A stretch of 64,000 nucleotides of DNA from assembly GCA_964019055.1 (NCBI GenBank), contig OZ025206.1, positions 16,837,291 through 16,901,290 of the forward strand. The letters are read 5' to 3'. This document shows, one piece after another, positions 52,326-64,000 of this stretch (the stretch's first letter is position 1; each line of letters opens with the position of its first letter). The DNA is from Anthopleura xanthogrammica (lineage: Eukaryota > Cnidaria > Anthozoa > Actiniaria > Actiniidae). The notes under the pieces were generated by a model. The model saw only the letters and a list, made by a program, of their open reading frames with translations, searched no databases and had not been told where the DNA came from. The translations under genes and the position numbers were made by a program.

Positions 52326-54172
52326 CTGCTTTCATTGATGTCAGTTGAATATCTATTGAAGGAAATACCGACGTTAAAATAGTAATTTAGTTTAATTATT
52401 TTAGTCATAGTAATAGTAAATGAACGTTTTTTAGTAATTGTTTTTGCGAGGTTTCAATAAGATTCCAAGATTCCTAGTCAGAATATTGCGCTTTAAATAT
52501 ACGGACAGGACACTCATATATCATAGTATAACAGGGCCAGTCAGAGTTTCGTATTGTGTGGGCTGTTTTTATTAAGACTGCAAGTCCTGTAATCAGAGTA
52601 CCTTGGTATAATATACGCCCCAGTAATCATATTCGCAGTAGGACACTGGGTAGGCTAATTCAGAGGTGGTATCTTTACATGTACTCCCTAATCTAAACAT
52701 TATTTAACTTGCAAATCAAAAACCCGATACCAAGTCCCTTAGACAGTGCTGATATAAATACTCCCATGGTCACAGTAGGACACTATTATAGGGATTTCGT
52801 TCTCAGTTGTAATATAGCACACCTCGTGTGAAGGGTGGAGAGGCGGAACTACGTTTCATCTGACCAACGACTAAAGATCAAAGTCCAAAAAATTACAGAT
52901 GTTATTTAGAGCTCTTCCACCTTGACCAAAGATCTTAAAGACCTATTATAGAACCCGATGTTTGTCTTTGCCATATTGTAGAATAGAGATAGGCGTAAGC
53001 GTTTATCGTGTCGGTCCTAATAGACTGAATGACATACAGGGAGGAGAGGTCCTAATCGAATTGACATACAGGGAATCATTCCTTAAGGATTGTTCTTATA
53101 TCAGTCGTGAGTAGGCAAAATAAATTTATCAAACCAGGTTCAGTCTCCAAGTGAAATCATTGCTGTGGGGGTAGAAAGATATATCATTTTGCGCGCGCAG
53201 TTCTGATCCGATACTTTGTGTGTACGTGTATATATATAATAGTTTATCAGAGCGCAAACATCAAAACCCTGTCAGTTTTTGCATTTCCTTTGAAAGCCTT
53301 TTCACGCTCGCTTAAGTAAACGCCAGAAGACGGTGGTTCTTGAAGAAGGTGGTTGTTGTATGCCTCTTGTAACAAAAGAAGACCGCAGCATAAAACGAGG
53401 CGCTAGGCGTTTTATAATTTATATTTGCGCTCTCCTGAGTTCATTTTTTTCAAGATTAGGTATCTCAAAGTGAAAAAATCTTCTATTAGAACCTATGCGC
53501 TAATGGTTTGTCTGTATGTAGACCGCGTTTCGAACATTTTGTTGTGTTTACACTTCTTCGACGCTTTTGTTTTTCCACTGTTAAAAACAATTTCATGTGC
53601 TTATGATATACTGCGACATTACTAAATACAACTATGTGTTTCATCTTGACATGCGGGCATTTATTTCATCACCCTATCACCTAACCATCGGCTTCTATCG
53701 TATTATTAGTCTTGTATAATGTTCTTTACTGATGTCACATATGTAACTATATCTTTACATAAAAAACAAACAAACAAACAAACTTTGCTGTGCGCGCAAA
53801 TACAATTCCTGTATTGCCGACTCAGTGTCTCCTATGCGACAGCTCAGTGATTAAAATTAATCGTTTTTTCCTTTATTGATTCTTTTTCAAACATAGTATT
53901 GAATAATCTATTATCGTTCTAGGCCATCTGCCCACTTGCTTTAGTCTCGCAAGGGTTTGTGGGTACAACCTTGACCTGTTGTATACTCATCCGTTATTGG
54001 ATCAGTATTAATACTTTAGTCAGTTGACCGTGGCATTTGGTGTTATGAACTGGCTGTATTCCAGTAGTTTATAGTAAAACTATTGCACTACGTTCTTGTT
54101 TGACTTCCAGATTTAATAATCTTGTTTTCGTTAGCGAGTGAGAAACTAAAGACCACAAAGGAATGTTCGATG

Positions 54173-54348
54173 CCTCTTATTAATTACTTTTGATACCACT
54201 ACTACCAGAATCCTGTTCGTAGTTCCTTTTGTTGGCCTAATTAGCGCCATTATCGTGCGACTCCAGCCTAAAGGAGCGTTCAAACGTTTTGAATAAGAAA
54301 AAGAATTCGAATAGGATTTTGGTGGTAGTGGTATCAAGACGTAATAAG
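54173..54348. mobile_element. Inverted-repeat element
   Basis: CCTCTTATTAATTACTTTTG and GATACCACTACTACCAGAAT pair with ATTTTGGTGGTAGTGGTATC and AAGACGTAATAAGGAG. Middle is unpaired. Non-coding. Confidence 0.6.
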
Positions 54349-54436
54349 GAGAATGGTGAATTGGGAAGATGATATTCCATATCCTGTAATATATATAGTA
54401 ATCTTAGTTGTCCTATTTATGACGCATCGTTTTCGA

Positions 54437-54935
54437 AGCTCTATACAACGACGCAGCTCAAACCTAACTTTTCATAGAAAGATTACGGATTAAGAAGCTC
54501 ACCCTAGAGCGATCCTTGAAAATCCATTCCACTTTCCATAATGCCTAAATCTGTCGGTCGGATTTTAATTCCTTTTAATGCCCGCTATAAAAAGCTCTAT
54601 ACAACGACGCAGCTCAAATAAGCTAACTTTTTTGTGTCCATTGAAAGACTACTGAGCGATTAAGAAGCTACCTAGAGCGATCTTTGAAAATCTATTCTAC
54701 TTTCGATAATGCGTAAATCTGTCGGTTGGATTTTAATTCCTTTTAATGCCCGCTATAAAAAGTTCTATACAACGACGCAGCTCATATAAGCTATCTTTTT
54801 CCTGTCCGTATGAAGGTTACTGATTAAGAAGCTCACAGTACCTGGAACGATCATCAAAAATCCATTCTACTTTCACTAATGCGTAAATCTGTCGGTAGGA
54901 TTTTAATTCCTTTTAATTCCTTCTCTTATTTCTAT
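54437..54935 (+). repeat. Long tandem repeat, units of 156 and 168 bp, three copies
   Basis: AGCTCTATACAACGACGCAG recurs at 54437, 54593 and (AGTTCTATACAACGACGCAG) 54761. Each unit has GATTAAGAAGCT, GCGATC.TTGAAAATC, TAAATCTGTCGGT and GGATTTTAATTCCTTTTAAT. Confidence 0.85.
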
Positions 54936-55689
54936 ATCGTAATACATATACCTAGGCATATTTCTTTTGTCTTTGTGTTGCTCCAAGATTATTGGAAGAG
55001 TTTCCTGTTCTCGAACATTCATGTGTTATAGCCTGGGGAGATTTTGTAATATATCTGCTCGAGGAACATGAATGATGATGAATATATATGCTAACTTATT
55101 CTGAAGGCACCTCCTCCTCTCCTCCCACATCACCGCCCTCTTTCTTTTGCCCGCCTCTTTTTTCCTTTTCTTAATCCTCTTGCGCTGCCTTTTGTTGGCA
55201 CTAAAGCGTCATAGTTTAAAATCTTTTCTTGTCTTGTATCGGAAAGATTCCCTACTTTTTTAACTACGTTGATAGAATCTCATTCCAACCGGAAATTTGA
55301 TAGGCAACATCAGATTCCTTTATCATGGCTACTACATCACCCTAGGGTTTTGAGAAATGTTTCTAGCTCCTCTTAGTACCTCAGAGAGTATCATCAATAC
55401 CTTTTCTGCGCACAGAATCATCTATTAACAAAAAAATAGCGTCCCAGCTGCATATGTCTTCAAATCTCTAGATTTAAGTAACTGTCATATACAGCAATTT
55501 AGGTCAGTTCTTAACAAGAACCCGCTACACTCGTCACACAACAGATTCATTGCGCGTTACGAATACTTCGAATATCAACTGAATCTCCTGATCAATAATC
55601 GACTCAAGAAATAGAGAATCTCCTTCAGGTATAGGTATTTAAGTGGTAAATACATCAACAAGCCAGCAGCGTGATGTTGATGATGGCTC

Positions 55690-56505
55690 AGTTACATTAT
55701 GCCTTTTCATGTCCTTCTCTTTCCTCCATTTCTGATCCATATCCTATATAACCAGCGCAGAATCCATTTTCCCTTTTATATCCATTCCCGTCATCGCTCC
55801 TCCTTGTTTCCTTTTTTCCTCCACTTCATCCATATTACGTCTCAATTTTTTCTTTTCTATTTTCTTCCTTTCTTTACTTGCCTTTTTTTTCAGGTTTATT
55901 AATCTCCTTTCTTTCTCTCCCATGAATATCTCATCTTTTCTAATCATCCATTTCCCTTCTCTTCCAATCTTTCTTTCATTTTCAAATTTCTATGCATTTC
56001 TATCCTTTTCTTTTTTCCTTCTCCTTCAAATCCTATTCTCATATTTCCCCATGCGTGTCATCTTTCCTCATTAATACTACTCTCTCTCTCTCTCTCTTCC
56101 ATTTCCCTTCTTTTCACATCTTTCTTTCATTTTCAAATTTCTATGCATATATCCTTTTCTTTTTTCCTTCTCATCCAAATCCTTTCTCATATTTCCCTAT
56201 GCGTGTCATCTTACCTCATTAATACTACTCTCTCTCTCTCTCTCTTCCATTTCCCTTCTTTTCACATCTTTCTTTCATTTTTCAAATTTCTATGCATTTC
56301 TATCCTTTTCTTTTTTCCTTCTCATCCAAATCCTTTCTCATATTTCCCTATGCGTGTCATCTTACCTCATTAATACTACTCTCTCTCTCTCCTCCATTTT
56401 CCTTTTCTCCACTTTTTTACTTTCTTTTCAGATTTCACTTAACCTGTTCCTTTTCCCTTCTCATCCAAATCCTATTCTAATTTCCTTTAATTCGTCTCTG
56501 CATCC
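55690..56505 (+). repeat. Pyrimidine-biased region with 148-151 bp tandem repeat
   Basis: The plus strand is overwhelmingly C and T. ATGCGTGTCATCTT recurs at about 56051, 56199 and 56350, with CTCTCTCTCTCT and CATTTCCCTTCTTTTCACAT in each unit. Several open frames rich in Ser, Phe, Leu and His are composition artefacts. Confidence 0.85.
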
Positions 56506-56661
56506 AGTTTCCCTGCTTCTCTCTTTAATGCATATTGACGAACATTGATTATTTTAGCTGACCTTTGACTAACGAAGGATAAGCCGTTACGATTGACATT
56601 CTATTAAAATCCACGAGTAGCAACCTATCTATATTAGAACAAACTAATGTAAAGCCGCATG

Positions 56662-56768
56662 ACCGACTCTCAAATGGTTTCCACCATGAGCCAATCAGGG
56701 AACGACAAAATCCTCACCATCCAATCACAACGCTTGAATACGAAAGCCATTTAAGAGTTACATTACTA
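56662..56768. mobile_element. CTCAAATGGCTTCC element, copy 2 (reverse orientation)
   Basis: GACTCTCAAATGGTTTCCAC, CACCATCCAATCACAACGCT and AAGCCATTTAAGAGTTACAT match the reverse complement of the copy at 40018-40132. Confidence 0.65.
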
Positions 56769-56799
56769 GTTTTCACTATTATATTACATACCTCAAGTA

Positions 56800-59400
56800 A
56801 CACGAGCTTTTTAGGCTGTAAAAATTAAAACACTCATGACCTCGAAAGACATGATATGGAACAATTCCAAGAGCACTCTAACTAAACTAAATACGTTTGT
56901 CTAGATCTCGTCTTGTTTTCCACCCGAGGTTGTCTGTGTTTTGGTTCCTGGTTTGGAAAAACGAACCCAAACATAAATCAACGGTCTCGTAATCCCGTCT
57001 CGAAATTCTCCGCACTTTCGGCTTCACATTGCGCTCACGTCTTCTTGTGTCATTTTTACGTTGCGATTATTTTGGAAATTTGATTCTCATTTTGGAATCT
57101 TTCCATGACTTTAACGATGGGCTTTATTTTGTCTTCCGATTTAATAAACAGGACAAGTGGCTCATGAGAGAACGTGACCTGGTATGTTCCAAGCCGCCGG
57201 CACCAACCAGCATGTTTGTAAATTGAATTAAAACATTTCTATTAATAAGTGCACAAAGTTCTAAAATTAGCATTCTCGATGTGAAGGAAGAACTTTACAC
57301 GCAGTTTATAATAATATTTCTTTCAGAGGTCAAACAACATCCACATTTATTTAGGATTTCAGCCAGTCTATTGAGATTACCCACACCTCAAAGCAGAAAG
57401 TTTTATGACTTTATATCTTATTACGCTTTTTCTGACAAACCTAATACTGCACTAGGGTAAAAAATCATAGATACTGTAACATTGTAAGCATTAAAACACC
57501 TTTGATATGTACTAATTCTCTTTGGCTAGCTTTCATAGATTTACGGTATCTTTATTTACTTTTTTATATTTTTAGGGGGTGGGGTTGGAGGAGAACAAGA
57601 ATGTTTGCAGATGATATCGTCCACACTAGTTGGTTTTCAGTATCAACGAATATGTCATTCCATTAAGTGCCATTTCTCCTATTACTGGTAATGCTTGACA
57701 AGATAAATAAATAAATATGTATTTAACAAAAATCTTGTCAGCTCAATGGACTACACGTGGTCTTAATGGAAACATTACGTCCCATTATAGAGGTCCATTC
57801 CCAAAACATTTGAAATGGGGAAACACGATACCTAAGTTAGTAAAAGAGGTCATTTAAAGAATACGGAGTCAGATACTTACTTACATTCTTGATCAGGTAT
57901 ATGTAATACAAAACAAATGTGATGGAACATTCTAGATAGGAATACCTACACGTACCCGAGACTAAGCTCGGCTTGCTCTTTCCTTTTCACTGTCCTTCAG
58001 TCTAACATCAAGTGATGTCATTCTTTTTATAACAGACTTTGCCCTGGCTAGGTCGTAAGCCAGTTCCTCGCTTCAGTGCAGGTTATAAGGGCTCTCCCCT
58101 CACTACATGACATTTGTATCGATCGCACTAGATGTCACATTTATTATATCAGTTTAAAGCTAAGCTGTGCAAACTCTGATAACAACATTGAAAGAAAAAA
58201 TCTGTTCCGTATAAGACCTCTGTATTTAATCTCGCGTGCGTAAAACTTTCCGTGATCCGACTTCATACAATGTGTTTACAATTCAACCTATTTATTCCCG
58301 GGTCGTTAAATTCTGTGTAAATCACTTATCCGAACATGTAATTTACGCCTTTAATTACTTTATAAACGCCTTAAAGACAAATCGAACAAATCTGTGTAGC
58401 TTGATGTCACTGATTCACGAAAGAGCAGACTGTTATTTGTATCAGTCGCATTGACTGACTTTTTCACGCAACATGTCAATGGCGCGGTCCTAATTTCGTA
58501 GTTAACACCTAAACTTGGGAGGGTACCCTTTTGCTTTCAATTTAGTGATCGGGTAAACTGGAAATCCGGCTAGAGTCTAATGATGGATACTCTACTGTGC
58601 TCTATATATTATATAACACCAGTATAGGCACGCTTTACTCATTGACGCATCTCTTGTCAATTTCCTGTTGTCAGGTGAATGATTTAACCTCACCTTGGAC
58701 TTAGTAGAATAAACAATCAGTATGGCGTTGATAAATAAGATGGATCTGAAGGAAAAGCTGTACTTTGCATCTACACCTAGGAAAAGTTGAAAATGCTTCA
58801 GTCAATCGTCAGTTTAATTTTCCATTCTTTTCTTTTTTTTTGAAGGAAAAGTCACGTTATTTATCCCACTCATTCAGCCAATGTCAGCTTGTACGCATGG
58901 ACGTCATTCACGTCATGGCAAATCATTTGGCATTAATTTTCTTTGTTTCAAGGGTTTCACGTCAACTTATCTTGCCAAACGTAAGCAAGCAGGAAACAAA
59001 ACCCAAAAGTGGTTTGAAACTACAAGGCGCAAATGTTCATTTTATTTGAAGTGGGAAAATAGTAAACCTTCTTCTTTCATTCTTTTCCTTTCCATTCCAT
59101 TATACCATGCATTCCACCTCATCCCATCTTTGGTTTGTTTTGCTTCGATTTTTTTCATTTCATTTTCTTTGATAGTTAGAAAACCCAGGAATTTGGAAGT
59201 TTTCACAAGTAACTATTAACCTATATTTTAGAGTAAGAGTGCATTTAGCATTTGATTGTGATTGATATGATAGAGATGCTCAGACATCCATCCCTTCAAT
59301 TCATTCTCAACTTCTGTCTTACTACTTTACTTGTTACTCGGCCCTACATCATCTTCACACGCAGCACATAAATGTAGTGACTCCAGATCTACGAGATGAC
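56800..59400. other. Intergenic stretch with no recognised gene
   Basis: AT-rich; open frames of 65-112 codons (57029, 58236, 58765, 58881) have no domain signature, no codon bias that I can see and no paired splice sites. I see no repeat with more than trivial self-similarity. Confidence 0.5.
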
Positions 59401-59430
59401 CCAATAAATACTGGGCATACCAAAAATTCA

Positions 59431-59593
59431 ACAATAGCAGATATCAGAGTTACATTCCATTGTCTTCAAACATTTGTTTTAAGTCGTGGCATTTGGTTCA
59501 GTTTCTATACATTTACTGTATTGTTGACTCAAATGCCTCGACTGGAAACAATTGTTTGAAGGCACTAGAGTGTAACTCTGATATCTGCTATTG
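59431..59593. mobile_element. Inverted-repeat element, TATACATTTACTGTATT loop, copy 2
   Basis: ACAATAGCAGATATCAGAGT pairs with ACTCTGATATCTGCTATTGT; inner CATTGTCTTCAAACA..TTT pairs with AAACAATTGTTTGAAGGCA. The loop shares TATACATTTACTGTATT with 24129-24273. Confidence 0.7.
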
Positions 59594-59599
59594 TCTATG

Positions 59600-61860
59600 C
59601 AGTATGGAACTGCTACTTCTTGTGATGATGTTATTCTCCTAATACGCGAGTGCTAATTTAGACTACGATGCACAAGTGGTCGCCTCAAGGTACAAAAACG
59701 CCAACAGCATAATTTCGACCGTGTTCCGTTACTCGTTACCCAGTGAATTTAGACCTCGGATGGGTGACCTGTGCCACGGAGCAGATCTCAATTGTCGTTA
59801 TAAATTCTGAATGGGGATCGAATAACTAAAGTCACTCGAAACAGGCTAAACCAGTTAGTCCTGCAACAAAACTAGATGGCTTGTTCTGATTGGCTGTTTT
59901 TAGAGAAAGCGTCGATTTCCATTTGTAGTTCAAGGTTATCACATGTCCAGTGACTTGTTACGTGTGTTGACATGCTGACAACACCAGCTTGAAGTGACAT
60001 CAAATCGACTTGTTGCCAGGAATGTCTTTGAACCGCAAAAATCTCATCTCTTGATTAGTCGGATCGGAACTCGTCGGTCACGAGGTTTTTTGGCTTTGTT
60101 ACCAAGCTTCAATTCCTGAAACAAAACAAATCAGCCAGCATTCATGCAGCGATCGCTACAGGCTGCAGCGACGGCAAAACCCTCTTAGTAGATATTCCAT
60201 CCAGCATTTCTTGTCAATCTATTGTGAGCTTCGCATCCGCAAGGACTTTTCTGCACGAGATATACAAGGTGAGCAGGGAGACTTTTTTTTTTACAAATTG
60301 CAGTCGTATAGTTGTTTACAAGTTAGTCGTTCTTCCTTGATCGGTACGGAGCACATACCGCCCTTACCACTAGTCGAGGGTGTGGTGTACCGCCGAAACA
60401 GACTAGACATGTCTGAATAATGTCGCAAATCTGCCTTTATTGCTGCTGGGGTGTCTTTTTACCCAGACAAGTATTAGGATACTCTACTAGTAGTATGTGT
60501 GAATAGCTTGAGAGTTTCAATTGAGCGGCCGCCGTCCAGAACTAGTCTCCTCGTATTGTTATGTTTAGAGCTTTGGCACGGCATGTGCATTCATATTCTC
60601 ATCACCGTTTGATGGTCCGTCAGAACTAATATTCTCATTCATTTACATGTCTTGTCAAGTTTATTCACTACTATTCAGTTGTTGTTAGTTTTTGGCAGCG
60701 AATCCCGTTTCGTTTTAAGGCAGATGTGAACACAGATAGATCACTACGATAAGAACTGTTCAGCTGTAGCCTAAAATCATTAACAGGGTGATTAGAGAAT
60801 GTTTCTTCATATGCTGAAGTATTTTCTATATTACTCTTGTGTTATGTAATATTTCTCTAGATAAATATTTAAGATAGAAAAGTCCATGGTTCTAAGCTTA
60901 AGCATTATGTAATACCAGACCTAGTGTTTTGTTGTTCGCCTAAAGCATATTTCCAGCCATATAACATAATCTAGATTAGTTTGATAAAATTCAATCTGTT
61001 TCAAAGTGTTTTAACTTAGATAAACAATAAGGCTAAAAAGTCACGTCGAAATAACTTCACAACCAACTTTTTTGCCAAAAAGCCGGTCAAACTTCCAAAA
61101 TGTTTTCTGTATATCTATTAAACTATCACGAGACGACGAGCAGAATATTGACGAACAAAAGAATAACATTCGCCAAGATAACTTGGAGAATTAATTTTCC
61201 CATACCGAGTCAGTTCATAACGTCAAAAGAACACGCCTTGTTTCGTGAGTTCATTCTTTTCAAACTGGCAATATTTTTTTTATTGGTCAATACAACTTTA
61301 ATTTCAAGATATTTTCAAAATACAAATACCAAATGTTCTTTTATTCCTATCAGGTTTGTGTTTTTTTATGGTGCGTCATTCAAATTACAAAGTTGGAAAA
61401 CGTCCAGTTTGGACCTCCGCGTGATGCCAAGACGTCTTCCCAAATGAACTCTTAACAAAACCCTGAAGATTTTAATCTATAAATACAAAACGAGGGCATT
61501 TGCAGTGCTCTTTAGATGAAATTCGATTGTTCAAACATGTTTTGTGTTTTAAGAAAGCTAGTTTTGAACTTGGTAAATATATGGTATTTATTAGACGTAC
61601 TTGTAAAATATCCCTGATTGCTAAAAGGTATGACGGCAATATGCCAACTATTTAAAGATTTTTCCTCGAGTCATCGTACTTGGCTTTCGACAGGAAATCA
61701 CCTTTTGTTCAATGTCAATCTTCAGAGCAACAACCGTAACGTAGAAATAACGGCGCTGCTTTCCTTCTTAACCAATTGATTAAGCTCAGTTTCTGTGTGG
61801 TCAGTTCCTCGGTACTTTAATCTCTACATGTTACTGGGTTTGTGGTCACTGGCCCGAGCT
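59600..61860. other. Intergenic stretch with no recognised gene
   Basis: Contains a 115-codon open frame (61100-61447) rich in Phe, Ile, Lys and Thr with no recognisable domain, and otherwise ordinary non-coding sequence. No RNA gene is identifiable. Confidence 0.45.
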
Positions 61861-61868
61861 TTAGCGGA

Positions 61869-62004
61869 ATAGACCCCATGAACGTGACGTCAAAGCAGCT
61901 CAATTTGAGAACAAAACAAAAGAATTCAAATCTCATGAGAATTGGAAACCTATTGTTTTGTCCTCCAAATTGAGTTGCGTTCCAACGTGCTGAAAGGGGT
62001 CTAT
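61869..62004. mobile_element. Palindromic MITE family, copy D
   Basis: ATAGACCCC start, AACGTGACGTCAAAGCAGCT, CAATTTGAGAACAAAACAAA and TTTTGTCCTCCAAATTGAGT, ending GGGGTCTAT. Same layout as copies A-C. Confidence 0.8.
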
Positions 62005-62979
62005 ATTAACCACTTTCACAATGTCAGGAGCTTAGCATCAAGATCTAAAGTCTAACTATTCGTGGAAATATTTGCTTTATCATATAAAAAAAACATGTTT
62101 ATTGAAAAAGAATTAGGGGACTTTTAATATGTGGGAATGCATGAAAACGAGGCCACGAAGGCAAGATCTCAGAAATCCATACAAGACTCTTATTTTGATT
62201 TCTAATATCTTTTAGAGTTTCTGCAATGCCATTCATTCCTGACTTGGATAGAGCATTGCAGATTAGCTTTAATACTTGACTTTGAAACCATCAGCAATGA
62301 TTAGGTATCCTACTAGTAGTAAAAAAAACTGGAACAACAACATCCTTAAGAGAGGGTCGTAGACATATTAAACTTAAACTAAGATCAGTAGAATCCCTTT
62401 CGCGACCGACATCGTTTGGTTCTATTGAGATCATCTTCGTTACCTGACAATGAAGTTACTAAATCCACACGTAATTCGAGACTTTGGATACAATCTTGTA
62501 ACAGTTCGTTTCCCGAGCGATGAATCGCCGAGACACCGAGAGCACCAACCTATCGTGCAGTGCGGTCAGGGTACAAGTATAGTCAGGTATACATAACGTT
62601 GATGTACTGCGGTGAGCAGTTAAGTTGATAGCAGAGCAGCTGTAAAATCCTCTTGAGCTGAACAATACTAATAATGCGTTAGTTCCTTTAAGATTAAAAG
62701 CTTTTCTTCGCGTCTGTTAGACGCAATTCCCTTCCGGATGGGAAAAAAAGGTAATTCAGCAAAGATCACGAAACCCGACCCAATGTTGGGCGGTAAATTC
62801 TGTATGTAGCAATCTATAAAAACAGTGAGGCTTTTTTAGACCGTTGGAGTATCCAACAGGATAATATATTATAGATCAGGGAGACACATTCAGATCATTC
62901 GTAATCCTACTAACTCCCGGGGACCTCCCGGGGACCTTGTTGACGACGTTTCTTTTTTCGGTTGCTACTACAGTAGTAT

Positions 62980-63178
62980 GAAATATAAAGAATAGCTGAT
63001 TCGACGTTGGAATTAAAACGCTTTTCACAAAGCTAACATGATAGAGCCAGAGAGAGCCAGGATTTGCAGCTGTCCACGGTTGCAAATCCCGGCTCGCTCT
63101 GGCTCTATCATGTTAGTTTTGTAATAAGCGTTCAGTTTAATTCCAACGTACTCCCAGCTAGCTATTCTTCATGTTTCC
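62980..63178. mobile_element. Inverted-repeat element near the window end
   Basis: CGACGTTGGAATTAAAACGC pairs with GCGTTCAGTTTAATTCCAAC; inner CTAACATGATAGAGCCAGAG pairs with CTCTGGCTCTATCATGTTAG. The loop is about 30 bases. Confidence 0.75.
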
Positions 63179-64000
63179 TTGTTCTCTGTGAGTTGATTAT
63201 TTCATAGATCCTACGTATACCTTCAGCATTTTCGCATGCGGTGCTGTTTCTTTTTCGGTTGCAACTAGCATCGAGGGGGGGGGGGGGGTATTACCCCCCT
63301 TAGAATTTGATCAAATTCCTAAATAAACTTCAACTTTGATGATACAAGCCCAACAAGTATTCTCTGATATTTTTAATTAAAGTTGTCATTCACTAGTCTC
63401 GTTTAAATGCGTTTTAACTCATTAGTGTCAATACGTGAAGCTGGTGCAGATGGGATAGGTTAAAAGTCAAGTTCTGACGCCACTGTTGTATCTTCTACGC
63501 TTATTTGTAGCTTAATTATCGTAGCTTTCTTATCAAAATTACTTATTCTTTTTCCAATCTGTGCAAAGAATCAGTAGACTTTTAATGTATGTAAAGATAT
63601 TTTGTTTCATTCACAAAAATTGTCACGTACAGACCTTATGTACTGTGTGGTTTTCGTTTGAAGAGAGAAAAAAAAGGACGAAGAAAAAAGAAAATTATGA
63701 CAACATTTCAAGGTTTTTGATTGGCTGCCACAGGTAGCCCAGTGAGTGTCAGTTAAGTCAAGTAGCTCAGTGTAAGGTGTAAAAAAGTTACTATTGTATT
63801 GGTCACCCTGTACGGTATCATCAACCAGATTCATCAATCCACAAATTAAGATCTCCTTGTCTGTTGAATGTTTTGTCCTCGTTTGTGAAGTTCAACAAGT
63901 TTGTTGATGAAAAGTGACCAGTTTTGAGGATAAAGGAGTATAATCTGTTATGTAAGCACAACTCGCTCAAAAAACTGATCCTTAAGGACCTTTAAGACAA

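Noticed and set aside
55699..56548. Ser/Phe/Leu-rich open frames
   Set aside because: Composition artefacts of a pyrimidine tract with tandem units.
59752..59790. TTAGACCTCGGATGGGTGACC resembles part of 5S rRNA
   Set aside because: Only about twenty bases match; the rest of a 5S gene or a 5S-derived SINE is not visible.
61100..61447. 115-codon open frame
   Set aside because: AT-rich composition, no recognised motif and no neighbouring coding signal.

Overview
The window is intron-rich animal DNA. Every gene recognised is cut into many short exons with GT-AG junctions (one GC-AG) and consistent reading phase, so the real genes had to be rebuilt exon by exon; long uninterrupted ORFs here are mostly repeat artefacts. 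The gene content (white-type ABCG transporter, SLC49A4/DIRC2-like carrier, a short SPARC without an acidic N-terminal module, NEMP nuclear-envelope protein, OXNAD1), with abundant tRNA-derived SINEs and fold-back elements, best fits a non-bilaterian metazoan, most likely an anthozoan cnidarian (coral or sea anemone). That assignment is inference.

Layout. (1) 1-1015: 3' end of an OXNAD1-like oxidoreductase gene on +, with a GGATCC-rich fold-back element abutting its last exon. (2) 2260-16563, minus: a complete white-type ABCG half-transporter, 20 coding exons giving 691 residues, plus a previously hidden alternative first coding exon (16437-16563) in the same phase. (3) 17632-24015, plus: an SLC49A4-like 12-TM carrier, 11 exons, 511 residues, divergent from the ABCG gene across about 1.07 kb. 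(4) 25897-31528, plus: SPARC, 6 exons, 229 residues, with a 1-kb fold-back element flanked by TTAA in intron 1. (5) 32615-39636, plus: NEMP1-like, 9 exons, 436 residues. (6) 42285-49677, plus: a C2-domain protein resembling C2CD6, 16 exons, about 498 residues. (7) 49678-64000: gene-poor, holding tandem repeats, SINE and MITE copies and one doubtful small ORF.

The genes are not an operon and show no common pathway; each is a separate transcription unit. OXNAD1 and ABCG are convergent, ABCG and SLC49A4 divergent, and the remaining three run in the same direction.

The most striking observation is in the C2-domain gene. Two of its introns carry tandem arrays that have copied a splice site together with the adjoining exon piece: three decoy 3' splice sites upstream of exon 6 (84-88 bp period, each followed by an in-frame stop) and six extra copies of the exon 12 end with its GTAAGT donor (exact 82 bp period). 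A third intron ends in a 290-bp hexanucleotide repeat running almost into the acceptor, and a MITE sits six bases after another donor. Other highlights are the alternative N-terminus of the ABCG gene, a nested insertion with a 10-bp repeated flank, minisatellites that appear to have grown out of a dispersed repeat, and a four-copy palindromic MITE family.
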